Shown: piece by piece, positions 1-10,556 of the stretch
Numbering within the stretch: position 1 is the first letter of the stretch
Layout: each line of letters starts with the position of its first letter
Assembly (NCBI RefSeq): GCF_963678635.1
Contig: NC_087063.1
Coordinates: 31,138,599 to 31,202,598, forward strand
Length of the DNA: 64,000 nucleotides
DNA from: Symsagittifera roscoffensis
Lineage: Eukaryota; Xenacoelomorpha; Acoela; Convolutidae
Reading direction: 5' to 3'
Notes under the pieces: model-generated
Told to the model about the DNA's origin: nothing
The model's database searches: none
Seen by the model: the letters and a program-made list of their open reading frames with translations, nothing else
Position numbers and translations under genes: made by a program

Positions 1-849
1 TATAGACATTTTTGAATTCGAGAAAATTCACCATTTTTGGTTAATAGTTTAGGAAGAGCAGCGAAACACTTTCAAGGCGCATGAAATTGAGAGTGTGCAA
101 ACTCCTGAAAGCTGAAAATAGAACCAAAAAATATAAAAAAAATTGAGTAAAATTTTTTAGCTGGATCACCAACCAATCATGCTCAAAAAAATTGCCAACA
201 GAAAAATACGTCAAACGGAATACTAGAAAAACACCAAAATCGAGCTTTGCATCGCTCGCATTTAATTTAAAAAGAGACGACATGTTATTCATTTAACCAA
301 AAAAGAAAAAACAAGACTAGAAGAATTGCTAAGATGTGATAATAGCACCATTATTAAGCAGGTAACAATGAAAATTCCCAAAATGAATCTCGATTTATTC
401 CAACACAATTAGACATTAGTTTTGAATAGTATTTTTGCAAGAAACAGAAAATCAAAAAAGAGGTAATTTATCAAAACACTGCGCTTTGCTTGCATCCTTA
501 GCTAACGCAAACAGTATAAAGTAAGGAAGACAGCCTTTGAGCTTAGTATAAACCGGGAACTGGGGTGTTCTCTGTTTAAGCCGTCCAGAGTTTTCACAAA
601 AATGATATTAGAACGGAGACTGACATGCAAGGATTGATGGTACACACGTCAACGGCATCTTAAATAGGGCGGGAGAGGTAGCAAAACGTAGCGTAGCTGA
701 AAGCTCTGGCCTCCATTAAAAAACACTCATGTCCCAAAAAAACAGCAGCAAGTATTTAAATGATTGGCATTGTCATTAAATGAATGAACGAAAAATGAAT
801 TAATTCTCAATTTAGGACAAATTATAGATTTTTTTAAATGCCCATTAGA

Positions 850-1090
850 TACATTTTCTCTGTTACATTGATGAAGGACAGTGGAGGGTGATTCTAAAAA
901 AACTGTTGCGGGCAGCCAACTTATTGCACTGCATTTTACAGTTTACATTAAAGACACCGAGCGGAATGGAGTTTTTTTTGAATTTACAAATTAACAGAGA
1001 TACAAACAGGATTTTCGACTGTGAATAGTATCAGAAACCGACTGATACAATTATAAATTTAATATTCAGAAACGCCGACCTTCGCTACAA
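850..1090 (+). pseudogene. PLE reverse transcriptase fragment, motif C side
   Basis: The + strand reads, with breaks, as the palm after the catalytic motif: QFTLETPS-like, then FLNLQINRDTNG, then YQKPTDT and a stretch like RNAALRYN. These follow the pattern known in Penelope-like RTs, where the Y-[VI]-D-D motif is followed by HPNLQFT, FLDL.I and WYQKPTDT. In this copy the catalytic YIDD itself is lost through a small deletion near 870. It cannot encode an active enzyme. It faces a minus-strand copy of the same fragment that starts about 300 bases downstream. Confidence 0.75.
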
Positions 1091-1149
1091 TTAAAGCAAT
1101 TGAAAACACTGTTTTCGTGGTTGTTATTACAAAAAGCATGGTGAACAGT

Positions 1150-1640
1150 TCTTTCAATCGCTTTTTTGTACATTTTTTTTGTAAAATACTTGTTTTTTCG
1201 CCTTAGCCCGCTTCTTCGACAATATTTTCAAGGAGTAGAGAGGCAACGCGCCACAGCGAAATCTTTGGATATTGCTTTTCCAATCACTGTTCGCGTTTGA
1301 TTTATATGGCTTCTTAAGATTTTTTCCGTTTGGGCTTACTGCAGAAAACACATTAAATAGTGTTTTCAATTGCTTTAATTGTAGCGAAGGGCGGCGTTTC
1401 TAAATATTAGTTTCATAATTGGGTCAGTTGGTTTCTGATATCAATCACAGTCAAAAATTCCGTTTGTATCTCTGTTTTTTTGTAAATTCAAAAAGCTCCA
1501 GCCCGTGGGATGTGCTCGTGTCTCTAATGTGAACTGTAAAATGCAGTGTAATAAGTTGGCTGCCCGCAACAGTTTTTTTAGTATCACCCTCCACTGTCCT
1601 CAATTAGTCATCAATGTAACGGAGAAAATGTATCTGAAGG
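1150..1640 (-). pseudogene. PLE RT palm and thumb fragment, inverted copy
   Basis: On the minus strand the RT block (1,640 down to 1,380) continues into the thumb block (to about 1,150). The thumb carries an open frame beginning MKTLFNVFSAVSPNGKN; in the adjacent frame the same DNA reads like the PLE pattern KAMEIKREQ...NQYPE, so the block is frameshifted. This is the R arm and spacer of the inverted dimer. Stops and shifts make it a pseudogene. Confidence 0.75.
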
Positions 1641-1915
1641 GTATTTAAAAATAACCTATGAACGGTCTTAAATCGTATATTAATTCATTTTTTCTTCATT
1701 CATTTAATGACAATGCCTGTTGAGCCTACTGAAGTAATTTAAGGTCAACAAGAACTTTTAGCGAGTGCTCGCCTTGCTCAACTAGAGTTTGATTTTGCCT
1801 TTCCGGTTTTTTCTCTAGTTTGCTTCGATTGATCATTTTAACACTTGCTGCTGTTTTTTTTGGAAAATGAGTATTTTTTAATGGAGGCCAGAGCTTTCAG
1901 CTACGCTACGTTTTT

Positions 1916-1947
1916 CTACCTCTCCCGCCCTAGGGTGGGAGAGGTAG
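1916..1947. repeat. 32-bp near-perfect palindrome at a deletion junction
   Basis: CTACCTCTCCCGCCC followed by TAGGGTGGGAGAGGTAG folds back on itself with one mismatched pair. It sits where the R arm skips about 400 bases of the unit and resumes at GATGACATTAATCCTGC. The same junction recurs at 6,773-6,804, 7,246-7,277, 12,882-12,913 and 29,015-29,045, so it marks a sublineage of R arms rather than independent deletions. Confidence 0.85.
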
Positions 1948-2426
1948 GATGACATTAATCCTGCTTTTAAAAATAACCTATTTGAGACTCAATTTGAGAT
2001 TTTTGATTGTTACCTTGGTGGAATGGTGCAATTATCACATCTTAGCAGTTCTTTTAGTCTTTTTTTTTCAGTTTTTTGTTAGTTGATGATTATGTCGTCT
2101 AATTTTTAACTTAAACGCCAGCGATGCAAAGCTAAAAATTGGTGTTTTTCCAGTATTACGTTCGACTATATATCGTATTTTTCTGTGGGCAATTTTTTTG
2201 AGCATGATTGGTTGTTGATCCAGCTAAAAGCTTTCACTCATTTTTTTTTATTTTTTAGTTCTGTTTTCAGCTTTCAGGAGTTTACACACTCTCAATTTCG
2301 TATGCCTTGTAAGTGTTTTGCTGCTCGTCCTAGACTATTAATCAAAAAGTGTGATTTTTCTCGAATTCAATTATCCCTAAATATACTTTCAATGATTTTT
2401 CCCCAGTTTTAACTCTATCAAAATAG

Positions 2427-2547
2427 TTAGGCTAAAAGGCTGCAATGAAGTTTACACAATAAGGTCAAAAAATGTTGGTTTGTCTTTTTTTAGAGTTAAA
2501 TTTTTTCAGACTTATTGTGTAAACTTCATTCCAGCCTTTTAGCCTAA
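2427..2547. repeat. Unit-boundary palindrome 1
   Basis: Left arm (2,427-2,464) begins TTAGGCTAAAAGGCTG; right arm (2,511-2,547) is its reverse complement ending CAGCCTTTTAGCCTAA, with one or two mismatches. The 46-base loop is T-rich. R-type 5' sequence lies to the left and R-type 3' sequence (GTGGTCGCCTTATTAA) to the right, so this copy is a head-to-tail junction between two R units. It could form a long hairpin in RNA or a cruciform in DNA. Confidence 0.9.
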
Positions 2548-2640
2548 TTGTTGTGGTCGCCTTATTAAAAAGATGTGAATGAGTGATGTTTATGTCTGTT
2601 TGTCAAGCCCTTTTAAAGGGTTTTAAAGGCAGGTGAAGGG

Positions 2641-3056
2641 GATCCTCATTTTTGACGAAGGGTTTAACTGAAAATGGCTCGAAGAAACTTCTGAATGTGA
2701 ACCGCCGCATCTGCTGAGCTCGTCTGAGATTGTTTCTTTTTTCTAAAGTTTTTGAATTATGATTTCAAGATAATTCAATTGATTTTTTGGTGATCAATAA
2801 CCGACTGTCATGGGTTAGTTGATTCTCCTAAAGTCTAGTCAAAATCTTTTTTTAACACTTACGCTGTGCCAAGAAATGAAAAAAACTAGAATGTACCGGC
2901 AACGTTTTTTTAAGACCATCAGGACTGATAAGTTAGGGTGAGTGTGATTGTTGTTCTAGTTGGGGTCATATCAGTTGTGTAAGAGATTCATCTAGCGCCC
3001 ATAAGAAAATCAAATTGCTTCAATGTCAATTATGTTTTGATGTAAGACTCTGTTAA
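2641..3056 (+). pseudogene. PLE RT motif A/B region and PHD finger relic
   Basis: Read on +, this block resembles the front half of the PLE catalytic domain: a possible motif A (IIIFDEGFN), an EPP...SSEIVSFF helix, a degenerate motif B (NNRLSWVS, where PLEs have a form of DGLAMGSP), then an open PHD-type finger at 2,937-3,056. The finger reads GECDCCSSWGHISC ... LLQCQLCFDVRLC: the C-x2-C, H-x2-C and final C-x2-C ligands are present, but the usual tryptophan before the last pair is a leucine here. The motif B call rests on alignment by eye to the better-preserved PLE at 61.3 kb. A stop lies directly before the finger. Confidence 0.6.
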
Positions 3057-3373
3057 GGAAGCAACAATAGGTAATTTTTTAGTGCTACCCCTCTATGTTG
3101 ATGCAGAACCAGTTAATTGATAACATTTTTTTACACGCAGTTCTCTGCGCATTGTTACTGTTGGGCATTTTTTTTGTTGATTTATGATTGTGTTTTTCCC
3201 AAAGTTGGACCACTATGATGGCTGATGAACCGCTACTGTAGACGCATTCTCAGCCATATTCTTAGCCTTTAATCCCCTCGATGATCATTTCAACGGCTGG
3301 CTTGACAAGCCGCAATAATTTGACTTTCTTGACTGACCTTTTTTAGTTTACAATTGCTGATTACGGTTGATTT

Positions 3374-3960
3374 CTATCGCTCTATTAATTTTTTTGTGGG
3401 TGTTATAACAAAAATCATTGTGAACAGTTCTTTCAATCGATTTTTTGTACATTTTGTTGTAAAATACTCGTTTTTTGCCTTAGCCCCCTTCCTCGACGAG
3501 GTTTTCAAGGGGTGGAGAGGCAACGCGCCACAGCGAATTCTCTGGATAATGATTTTCAAATCACTGTTCACGTTTGATTTCCATAGCTTTTGAATATTTT
3601 TTCCGTTTGGGCTTACTGCAGAAAACACGTTAAACAGTGTTTTCAATTGCTTCAGTTGTAGGGAATGGCCGAGTTTCTAATTATTAGTTTTATAATTGTG
3701 TCACCAGTTTTCTGATACTATTCACAGTCAATCCCGTTTGTATCTCCCGTTAATTCGTAAATTCCCGTTATTTTGTAAATTCCTGCCAATAATCCCGTTA
3801 TTTTGTAAATTCAAAAAACTCCAGCTTCTGGGATGTGCTCGGTGTCTCTAATGTAAACTGTAAATTGGAGTAAAATAAGTTGGCAACCCGCAGCAATTTT
3901 TATAGGATCACCCTCCACTTTCCTCAGTATATCATCAATGTAATGGAGAAGAATGAATCT
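3374..3960 (-). pseudogene. PLE RT palm and thumb fragment (R unit)
   Basis: The minus strand carries the RT block (3,960 to 3,650) followed by a 90-residue open thumb frame (3,646-3,374) starting MKTLFNVFSAVSPNGKN and ending TPTKKLIER. A second thumb signature, RTVHNVF and AIEINRKQQL, appears in a neighbouring frame, like the PLE pattern GTVHRVF...A.E.NR.QW. The RT block is lengthened by a short tandem repeat. It is not translatable as one protein. Confidence 0.7.
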
Positions 3961-4026
3961 AATGGGCATTTCAAAATTATCTATAATTTGTCTTAAATCG
4001 GATATTAATTCGTTTTTCGTTCATTC

Positions 4027-5450
4027 TTTTAATGACAATGCCTGTTGAGCCTACTGTAGAAATTCAATGTCAAGAAGAGCTTTTAGCGAGTACTTGCCTT
4101 GCTCAGCTAGAGTTCGATCTTGCCTTTCCGACCATTTCTCTAGTTTGCTTTGATTGATCATTTTAACACATGCTGTTGTTTTTTTTTGGGACAAGTATTT
4201 TTTAATGGAGGCCAGAGCTTTCAGCTACGCTACGTTTTGCTACCTCTCTCGCCCTATTTAAGATGCCGTTGATGTGTGTAAAAAAAATTGCCTACAGAAA
4301 AACACGAAATATAGTCAAACGGAATCGTAAAAAAAACACCAAAATTGAGCTGCTTTGCATCGCTGGCGTTTAAGTTAAAAAAGAAGAAATATTCTTCATT
4401 TAAAAAAAAACGAAAAAAAAACTAGAAAAAATATAAGAACGGAGATTGACTTGCAAGGACGGATGATACACCCATCAACGGCATTTTAAATAAGGCGAGA
4501 GAGGTATCAAAAGGTAGTGTAGCTGAAAACTCTGGTCTCCATTAAAAATTATATATGTCCAAAAAAACAGCAAGTGTTAAAATGATCAATCAAAGCAAAC
4601 TAGAGAAATGATCGGAAAGGCAAGATCAAAATCTAGTTGAGCAAGGCGAGGACTCGCTTAAAGCTCTTGTTGACATTAAATTACTACAGTGGACTCAACA
4701 GGCCTTGTCCTTAAATGAATGAACAAAAAATGAATTATTATCCAATTTAAGACAAATTATAGATTATTTTTAAATGCCCATTAGATTCATTTTTTCTCCG
4801 TTACATTGATGATATGATATACTGAGAACAGCGGAGGGTGATTCTAAAAAAACTGTTGCGGGCAGCCAAATTATTTTACCGCATTTTACAGTTTACGTTA
4901 GAGACACCGAGCGGGCTGGAGTTTTTTTTGAATTTACAAATTAACAGAGATGCAAACGGGATTTTCGACTGTGAATGGTATCAGAAACCGACTGACACAA
5001 TTATAAATATAATATTCACAAACGCCGCCCTTCGCCACAATTAAAGCAATTGAAAACACTGTTTTTGTGGTTGTTATTACAAAAAGCATGGTGAACAGTT
5101 CTTTCAATCGTTTTTTTGTAAATTTTTTTTTGTAAAATATTTGTTTTTTCGCCTTAGCCCGCTTCCTCGACAATATTTTCAAGGAGTAGAGAGGCAACGC
5201 GCCACAGCGAATTCTCTGGATATTGCCTTTCCAATCACTGTTCACGTTTGATTTCCATGGCTTTTTAAAATTTTTTCCGTTTGGGCTTACTGCAGAAAAC
5301 ACATTAAACAGTGTTTTCAATTGCTTTAATTGTAGCGAAGGGCGGCGTTTCTAAATAGTAGTTTTATAATTGTGTCAGTCGGTTTCTGATACCCTTCACA
5401 GTCAATAACCCCGTTTGTATCTCTGTTATTTTGTAAATTCAAAAAGCTCC
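4027..5450. repeat. 1.42-kb segmental duplication, copy 1
   Basis: This stretch is almost base-for-base the same as 9,136-10,556, including the R to F switch (4,263 and 9,380), the whole F arm, the thumb spacer and most of the R arm. The match starts at TTTAATGACAATGCCTGTTG in both. Such identity, against the much greater divergence of other copies, indicates a recent duplication or conversion of an already chimeric block. Confidence 0.85.
4838..5044 (+). pseudogene. PLE RT palm fragment (YQKPTDT)
   Basis: A 68-residue open stretch reads LRAAKLFYRILQFTLETPS, then FLNLQINRDANG, then FDCEWYQKPTDT. This is the palm segment that follows the catalytic aspartates in PLE RTs. The YIDD motif upstream is damaged by a small insertion (GATGATATGATATACTG). 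It is one of the cleanest copies of this block on the + strand and is duplicated at 9,963-10,151. Confidence 0.75.
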
Positions 5451-5538
5451 CGCCCGTGGGATGTGCTCGTGTCTCTAATGTGAACTGTAAAATGCAGTGT
5501 AATAAGTTGGCTGCCCGCAACATTTTTTTAAGTATCAC
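4934..5538 (-). pseudogene. PLE RT palm and thumb fragment, inverted arm
   Basis: Two minus-strand open stretches, 5,538-5,326 (palm, QKPTDTIIKLLFRNAALRYN) and 5,320-4,934 (128 residues, thumb then read-through across the spacer), lie end to end. The longer one runs into sequence that is the complement of the facing F arm, so its C-terminal part is an artefact of the inverted arrangement and not protein. Only the first 60 or so residues resemble the PLE thumb. Confidence 0.7.
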
Positions 5539-5750
5539 CCTCCACTGTCCTCAATTAATCATCAATGTAACGGAGAAAATTTATCTAAAGGGCATTTAAA
5601 AAAAACCTATAAATGGTCTTAAATCGGATATTAATTCATTTTTTCTTCATTCATTTAATGACAATGCCTGTTGAGCCTACTGTAGTAATTTAAGGTCAAC
5701 AAGAACTTTTAGCGAGTCCTCGCCTTGCTCAACTAGAGTTCGATTTTTCC

Positions 5751-6420
5751 AGAGAATTCGCTGCTGCGCGTTGCTTCTCTACCCCTTGGAAAGATTGTCG
5801 AGCAAGGGGGCTAAGGCAAAAAAACAGGTATTTTACAAAAAAGTTTACAAAAAAATCGATTGATAGAACTGTTCACCATGTTTTCCGTAATAACACCCAC
5901 AAAAAAAATTGAAAGAGCGGTACAAATCATTCGTAAACAGCAATTGGAAACAAAAAAATTTCATGAAGTTAAAATGTTGCGGCTTGGCTAGCCAGCCCTT
6001 GAAAAGATCATCGACAGGTTTGAAGGCCATAAATATGGCTGAGAATGGAAGCAATGCATTTATATTATCGTTTCATCAGCCATCATAGTGGTCCAACTTT
6101 GGGAAAACCACAATCAAACATCAACGAAAAATTGCGCAACAGTAACAATGCGCAGAGAACTGCGTGTAAAAAATTTGCGTGTTATCATTTGTAAAAAAAA
6201 TTGCGTGTTATCAATTAACTGGTTGACATTTGAAAAAGCTGCATCAAGATAATGGGTAGCACTAAATCACTACCTATTGTTGCTTCCATAACAGAACCTT
6301 ATATCAAAACCCAATTGACTTTGAAACCATTTGATTTTATTAGGGCCGCTAGGTCAGTTTTTTATACAACTGATATCACCCCAACTAGAACAACAATCAC
6401 ACTCAACCTAACTTATCAGT
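5751..6420. repeat. F-orientation 3' segment (thumb to PHD block)
   Basis: It enters at the thumb block and continues through the hairpin-forming ATGGCTGA...TCAGCCAT segment (about 6,030-6,085) to the PHD block on the minus strand. It is nearly identical to 20,146-20,520 in its first 300 bases. At 6,420 (CAGTCCTGCAACAG) it jumps into an R-type RT block; the same junction occurs at 12,537. Confidence 0.8.
6270..6407 (-). pseudogene. PHD-type zinc finger relic
   Basis: The minus strand is open from VECDCCSSWGDISC through KIKWFQSQLGFD to a stop. The H of the PHD core is replaced by D and the penultimate Cys pair is changed (QSQLG), so zinc binding would be lost. An in-frame stop precedes it. 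Compare the better copy at 20,670-20,885. Confidence 0.6.
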
Positions 6421-6429
6421 CCTGCAACA

Positions 6430-7377
6430 GTTTTTTTAGTATCACCCTCCACTGTACTCAAATAATCATCAATGTAACGGAGAAAATGTATCTAAAGGGC
6501 ATTTAAAAATAACCTATGAATGGTCTTAAATCGGATATTAATTCATTTTTTCTTCATTCATTTAATGACAATGCCTCTTGAGCCTACTGTAGTAATTTAA
6601 GGTCAACAAGAACTTTTAGCGAGTCCTCGCCTTGCTCAACTAGAGTTCGATTTTGCCTTCCCGGTTTTTTCTCTAGTTTGCTTCGATTGATCATTTTAAC
6701 ACTTGCTGCTGTTTTTTTGGAAAATGTTTATTTTTTAATGGAGGCCAGAGCTTTCAGCTAACCTACGTTTTGCTACTTCTCCCGCCCTATGGTGGGAGAG
6801 GTAGGATGACATTAATCCTGCATTTAAAAATAACCTATTTGAGACTCAATTTGAGATTTTTGATTGTTACCTTGGTGGAATGGTGCAATAATCACATCTT
6901 AGCAGTTTTTTGTTATCACCCTCCACTGTCCTCAATTAATCATCAATGTAACGGAGAAAATTTATCTAAAGGGCATTTAAAAAAACCTATAAATGGTCTT
7001 AAATCGGATATTAATTCATTTTTTCTTCATTCATTTAATGACAATGCCTTTTGAGCCTACTGTAGTAACTTAAGGTCAACATGAACTTATAGCGAGTCCT
7101 CGCCTTGCTCAACTAGAGTTCGATTTTGCCTTCCCGGTTTTTTCTCTTGTTTGCTTCGATTGATCATTTTAACACTTGCTGCTGTTTTTTTGGAAAATGA
7201 GTATTTTTTAATGGAGGCCAGAGCTTTCAGCTACGCTAAGTTTTGCTACTTCTCCCGCCCTATGGTGGGAGAGGTAGGATGACATTAATCCTGCATTTAA
7301 AAATAACCTATTTGAGACTCAATTTGAGATTTTTGATTGTTACCTTGGTGGAATGGTGCAATTATCACATCTTAGCT
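6430..7377. repeat. Local 474-bp direct duplication
   Basis: The block from the RT end (ATCACCCTCCACTG at 6,441) through the 32-bp palindrome to GTGCAATAATCACATCTTAGC is repeated directly, with the second ATCACCCTCC at 6,915. Both copies carry the CTACTTCTCCCGCCCTATGG form of the palindrome. The two copies differ at few positions, so the duplication is young compared with the flanking units. Confidence 0.85.
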
Positions 7378-7743
7378 TTTTTTCCGTTTTTTGTTAGTTG
7401 ATGATTTTGTCGTTTGTTTTTTAACTTAAACGCCAGCGATGCAAAGCTCAAATTTGGTGTTTTTCTAGTATTCCGTTTGACTATATATCGTATTTTTCTG
7501 TGGGCAATTTTTTTGAGCATGATTGGTTGTTGATCCAGCTAAAAACTTTCACTCTATTTTTTAAAATTTTTTTAGTGCTGTTTTCAGCTTTCAGGAGTTT
7601 ACACACTCTCAATTGCATGTGCCTCGTAAGTGTTTCGCTGCTCTTCCTAAACTATTAATCGAAAAGTGTGATTTTTTTCGAATTCAATTATCCCTATATA
7701 TACTTTCAATGATTTTTCCCCAGTTTTAACTCTATCAAAATAG

Positions 7744-7865
7744 TTAGGCTAAAAAGCTGCAATGAAATTTACACAATAGGGTCGAAAAATGTTGGTTTGT
7801 ATTTTTTTAGAGTTAATTTTTTTTCAGACTTATTGTGTAAACTTCATTCCAGTCTCTTAGCCTAA
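7744..7865. repeat. Unit-boundary palindrome 2
   Basis: Arms TTAGGCTAAAAAGCTGC (left) and its complement ending TTAGCCTAA (right), around a T-rich loop. It joins the 5' end of one R unit to the 3' end of the next, as at 2,427. Confidence 0.9.
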
Positions 7866-9379
7866 TTGTTGTGGTCGCCTTATTAAAAAGATGTGAATGA
7901 GTGATGTTTATGTCTGTTTGTCAAGCATTTTAAAGGGTTTTAAAGGCAGGGGAAGGGGATCATCATTTTTGACGCAGGGTTTAACTAAAAAGGGCTCAAA
8001 GAAACTTCTGAATGTGAACCGCCGCATCTGCTGAGCTCGTCTGAGATTGTTTCTTTTTTTAAAATTTTTGAATTATGATTTCAAGATAATTCAATTGATT
8101 TTTTGGTGATCAATAACCGACTGTCATGGGTTAGTTGATTCTCCTAAAGTCTAGTCAAAATCTTTTTTTAGCACTTACGTTGTGCCAAGAAATGAAAAAA
8201 AAACTAGAATGTACCGGCAACGTTTTCTTAAGACCATCAGGACTGATAAGCTAGGTTGAGTGTGATTGTTGTTCTAGCTGGGGTCATATCAGTTGTGTAA
8301 AAGATTCATCTAGCAACCATAAGAAAATCAGATAGTTTCAAGCTCAATTATGTTTTGATGTAAGACTCTGTTAAGGAAGCAACAATAGGTAATTTTTTAG
8401 TGCTACCCTTTTATGTTGATGCAGCCTTTTCAATTGTCAACCAGTTAATTGATAACTATTTTTTACACGCAGTTCTCTGCGCATTGTTACTGTAGCGCAA
8501 TGTTTTTGTTGATGTCTCATTGAGTTTTTCCCAAAGTTGGACCACTATGATGGCTGATGGACCGCTACTATAGACGCACTCGCAGCCATATTCTTAGCCT
8601 TTAATCCCCTCGATGATCATTTCAACGGTTGACTTGACAAGCCGCAATAATTTGAATTCCATGACCTTTTTTAGTTTACAATTGCTGATTACGGTTAATT
8701 TCTATCGCTCTATTAATTTTTTAAGGGTGTAATTACAAAAAACATTGTGAACAGTTCTTTCAATTGATTTTTTGTACATTTTGTTGTAAAATACTAGTTT
8801 TTTGCCTTAGCCCCCTTTCTTGACGATATTTTCAAGGGGTGGAGAGGCAACGCGCCACAGCGAGTTCTCTGGATATTGGTTTTCAAATCACTGTTCACGT
8901 TTGATTTCCGTAGCTTTCTAATATTTTTTCCGTTTGGGCTTACTGCAGAAAACACGTTATACAGTGTTTTCAATTGCTTCAGTTGTAGGGAAGGGCGGAG
9001 TTTTCAATTATTAGTTTTATAATTGTGTCACCAGGTTTCTGATACTATTCACAGTCAATCCCGTTTGTATCTCCCGTTAATTTGTAAATTCCCGTTATTT
9101 TGTAAATTCCTGCCAATAATCCCGTTATTTTGTAATTTAATGACAATGCCTGTTGAGCCTACTGTAGAAATTCAATGTCAAGAAGAGCTTTTAGCGAGTA
9201 CTTGCCTTGCTCAGCTAGAGTTCGATCTTGCCTTTCCGACCATTTCTCTAGTTTGCTTTGATTGATCATTTTAACACATGCTGTTGTTTTTTTTTTGGGA
9301 CAAGTATTTTTTAATGGAGGCCAGAGCTTTCAGCTACGCTACGTTTTGCTACCTCTCTCGCCCTATTTAAGATGCCGTT
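7866..9379. repeat. R-orientation unit with truncated RT block
   Basis: It starts with GTGGTCGCCTTATTAA, then carries a PHD block on + at 8,255-8,374 (VECDCCSSWGHISC, broken by a TAG at the tryptophan position and with one Cys changed to Ala). Thumb and part of the RT block on - follow (about 8,960-9,135). At 9,136 the RT block is cut short inside the CCCGTTATTTTGTAA repeat and joins TTTAATGACAATGCC, the start of the 1.42-kb duplicated block. Confidence 0.8.
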
Positions 9380-10556
9380 GATGTGTGTAAAAAAATTGCC
9401 TACAGAAAAACACGAAATATAGTCAAACGGAATCGTAAAAAAAACACCAAAATTGAGCTGCTTTGCATCGCTGGCGTTTAAGTTAAAAAAGAAGAAATAT
9501 TCTTCATTAAAAAAAAACGAAAAAAAAACTAGAAAAAATATAAGAACGGAGATTGACTTGCAAGGACGGATGATACACCCATCAACGGCATTTTAAATAA
9601 GGCGAGAGAGGTATCAAAATGTAGTGTAGCTGAAAACTCTGGTCTCCATTAAAAATTATATATGTCCAAAAAAACAGCAAGTGTTAAAATGATCAATCAA
9701 AGCAAACTAGAGAAATGATCGGAAAGGCAAGATCAAACTCTAGTTGAGCAAGGCGAGGACTCGCTTAAAGCTCTTGTTGACATTAAATTACTACAGTGGA
9801 CTCAACAGGCCTTGTCCTTAAATGAATGAACAAAAAATGAATTATTATCCAATTTAAGACAAATTATAGATTATTTTTAAATGCCCATTAGATTCATTTT
9901 TTCTCCGTTACATTGATGATATGATATACTGAGAACAGCGGAGGGTTATTCTAAAAAAACTGTTGCGGGCAGCCAAATTATTTTACCGCATTTTACAGTT
10001 TACGTTAGAGACACCGAGCGGGCTGGAGTTTTTTTTGAATTTACAAATTAACAGAGATGCAAACGGGATTTTCGACTGTGAATGGTATCAGAAACCGACT
10101 GACACAATTATAAATATAATATTCACAAACGCCGCCCTTCGCCACAATTAAAGCAATTGAAAACACTGTTTTCGTGGTTGTTATTACAAAAAGCATGGTG
10201 AACAGTTCTTTCAATCGTTTTTTTGTAAATTTTTTTTTGTAAAATATTTGTTTTTTCGCCTTAGCCCGCTTCCTCGACAATATTTTCAAGGAGTAGAGAG
10301 GCAACGCGCCACAGCGAATTCTCTGGATATTGCCTTTCCAATCACTGTTCACGTTTGATTTCCATGGCTTTTTAAAAATTTTTCCGTTTGGGCTTACTGC
10401 AGAAAACACATTAAACAGTGTTTTCAATTGCTTTAATTGTAGCGAAGGGCGGCGTTTCTAAATAGTAGTTTTATAATTGTGTCAGTCGGTTTCTGATACC
10501 CTTCACAGTCAATAACCCCGTTTGTATCTCTGTTATTTTGTAAATTCAAAAAGCTC
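9136..10556. repeat. 1.42-kb segmental duplication, copy 2
   Basis: Counterpart of 4,027-5,450, with only scattered differences. It contains an F RT fragment (9,963-10,151) and a minus-strand thumb frame (10,427-10,041) of the same 128-residue length as in copy 1. After about 10,556 the two loci diverge: copy 1 keeps the TGCTCGTGTC form, this one switches to the TGCTCGGTGTC subfamily. That suggests the copy boundary or a conversion tract end lies here. Confidence 0.85.
10041..10427 (-). pseudogene. PLE thumb fragment with read-through
   Basis: A 128-residue open stretch starting MKTLFNVFSAVSPNGKI. Its first half covers the PLE thumb block; its second half is complementary to the F RT arm and is not meaningful protein. 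It differs from the copy at 5,320-4,934 by about one residue. Confidence 0.6.

Larger units (their letters stand above)
1..2426. repeat. Inverted dimer unit 1 (F arm, thumb spacer, R arm)
   Basis: The window opens just inside a unit, right after where a boundary palindrome would lie. Bases 1-1,100 run in F orientation to the end of the RT block. Bases 1,380-2,426 are the inverted counterpart, ending at the next palindrome. The roughly 260 bases between the arms are a single copy of the thumb region in R orientation. The arms match through the RT block (for example the GGGTGATTCTAAAAAAACTG area against its reverse complement near 1,580), while the outer part of the R arm has lost about 400 bases at a short palindrome near 1,930. 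Confidence 0.85.
2548..4262. repeat. R-orientation unit, nearly full length
   Basis: Order on the + strand: 3' end of the unit, motif-B-like and PHD block (coding on +), unidentified middle, thumb and RT blocks (coding on -), then the LEKLSER region. At about 4,263 (GATGCCGTTGATGTGTGT) orientation switches to F. The RT block contains three short direct copies of CCCGTTATTTTGTAAATTC (3,735-3,813). Confidence 0.8.
4263..5750. repeat. Inverted dimer unit, 5'-truncated F arm
   Basis: The F arm starts inside the 5' region (at ATTGCCTACAGAAAAACACG), lacking the boundary palindrome, and runs through LEKLSER and RT blocks to about 5,045. The single-copy thumb spacer follows, then the R arm to about 5,750. 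There the sequence jumps from the LEKLSER region of the R arm straight into the thumb block of an F unit (TTTTTCCAGAGAATTCGCTG). Confidence 0.8.

Noticed and set aside
4934-5320. 128-residue minus-strand frame as a new protein
   Set aside because: Only the first half is thumb-like; the rest reads through the complement of the facing RT arm.
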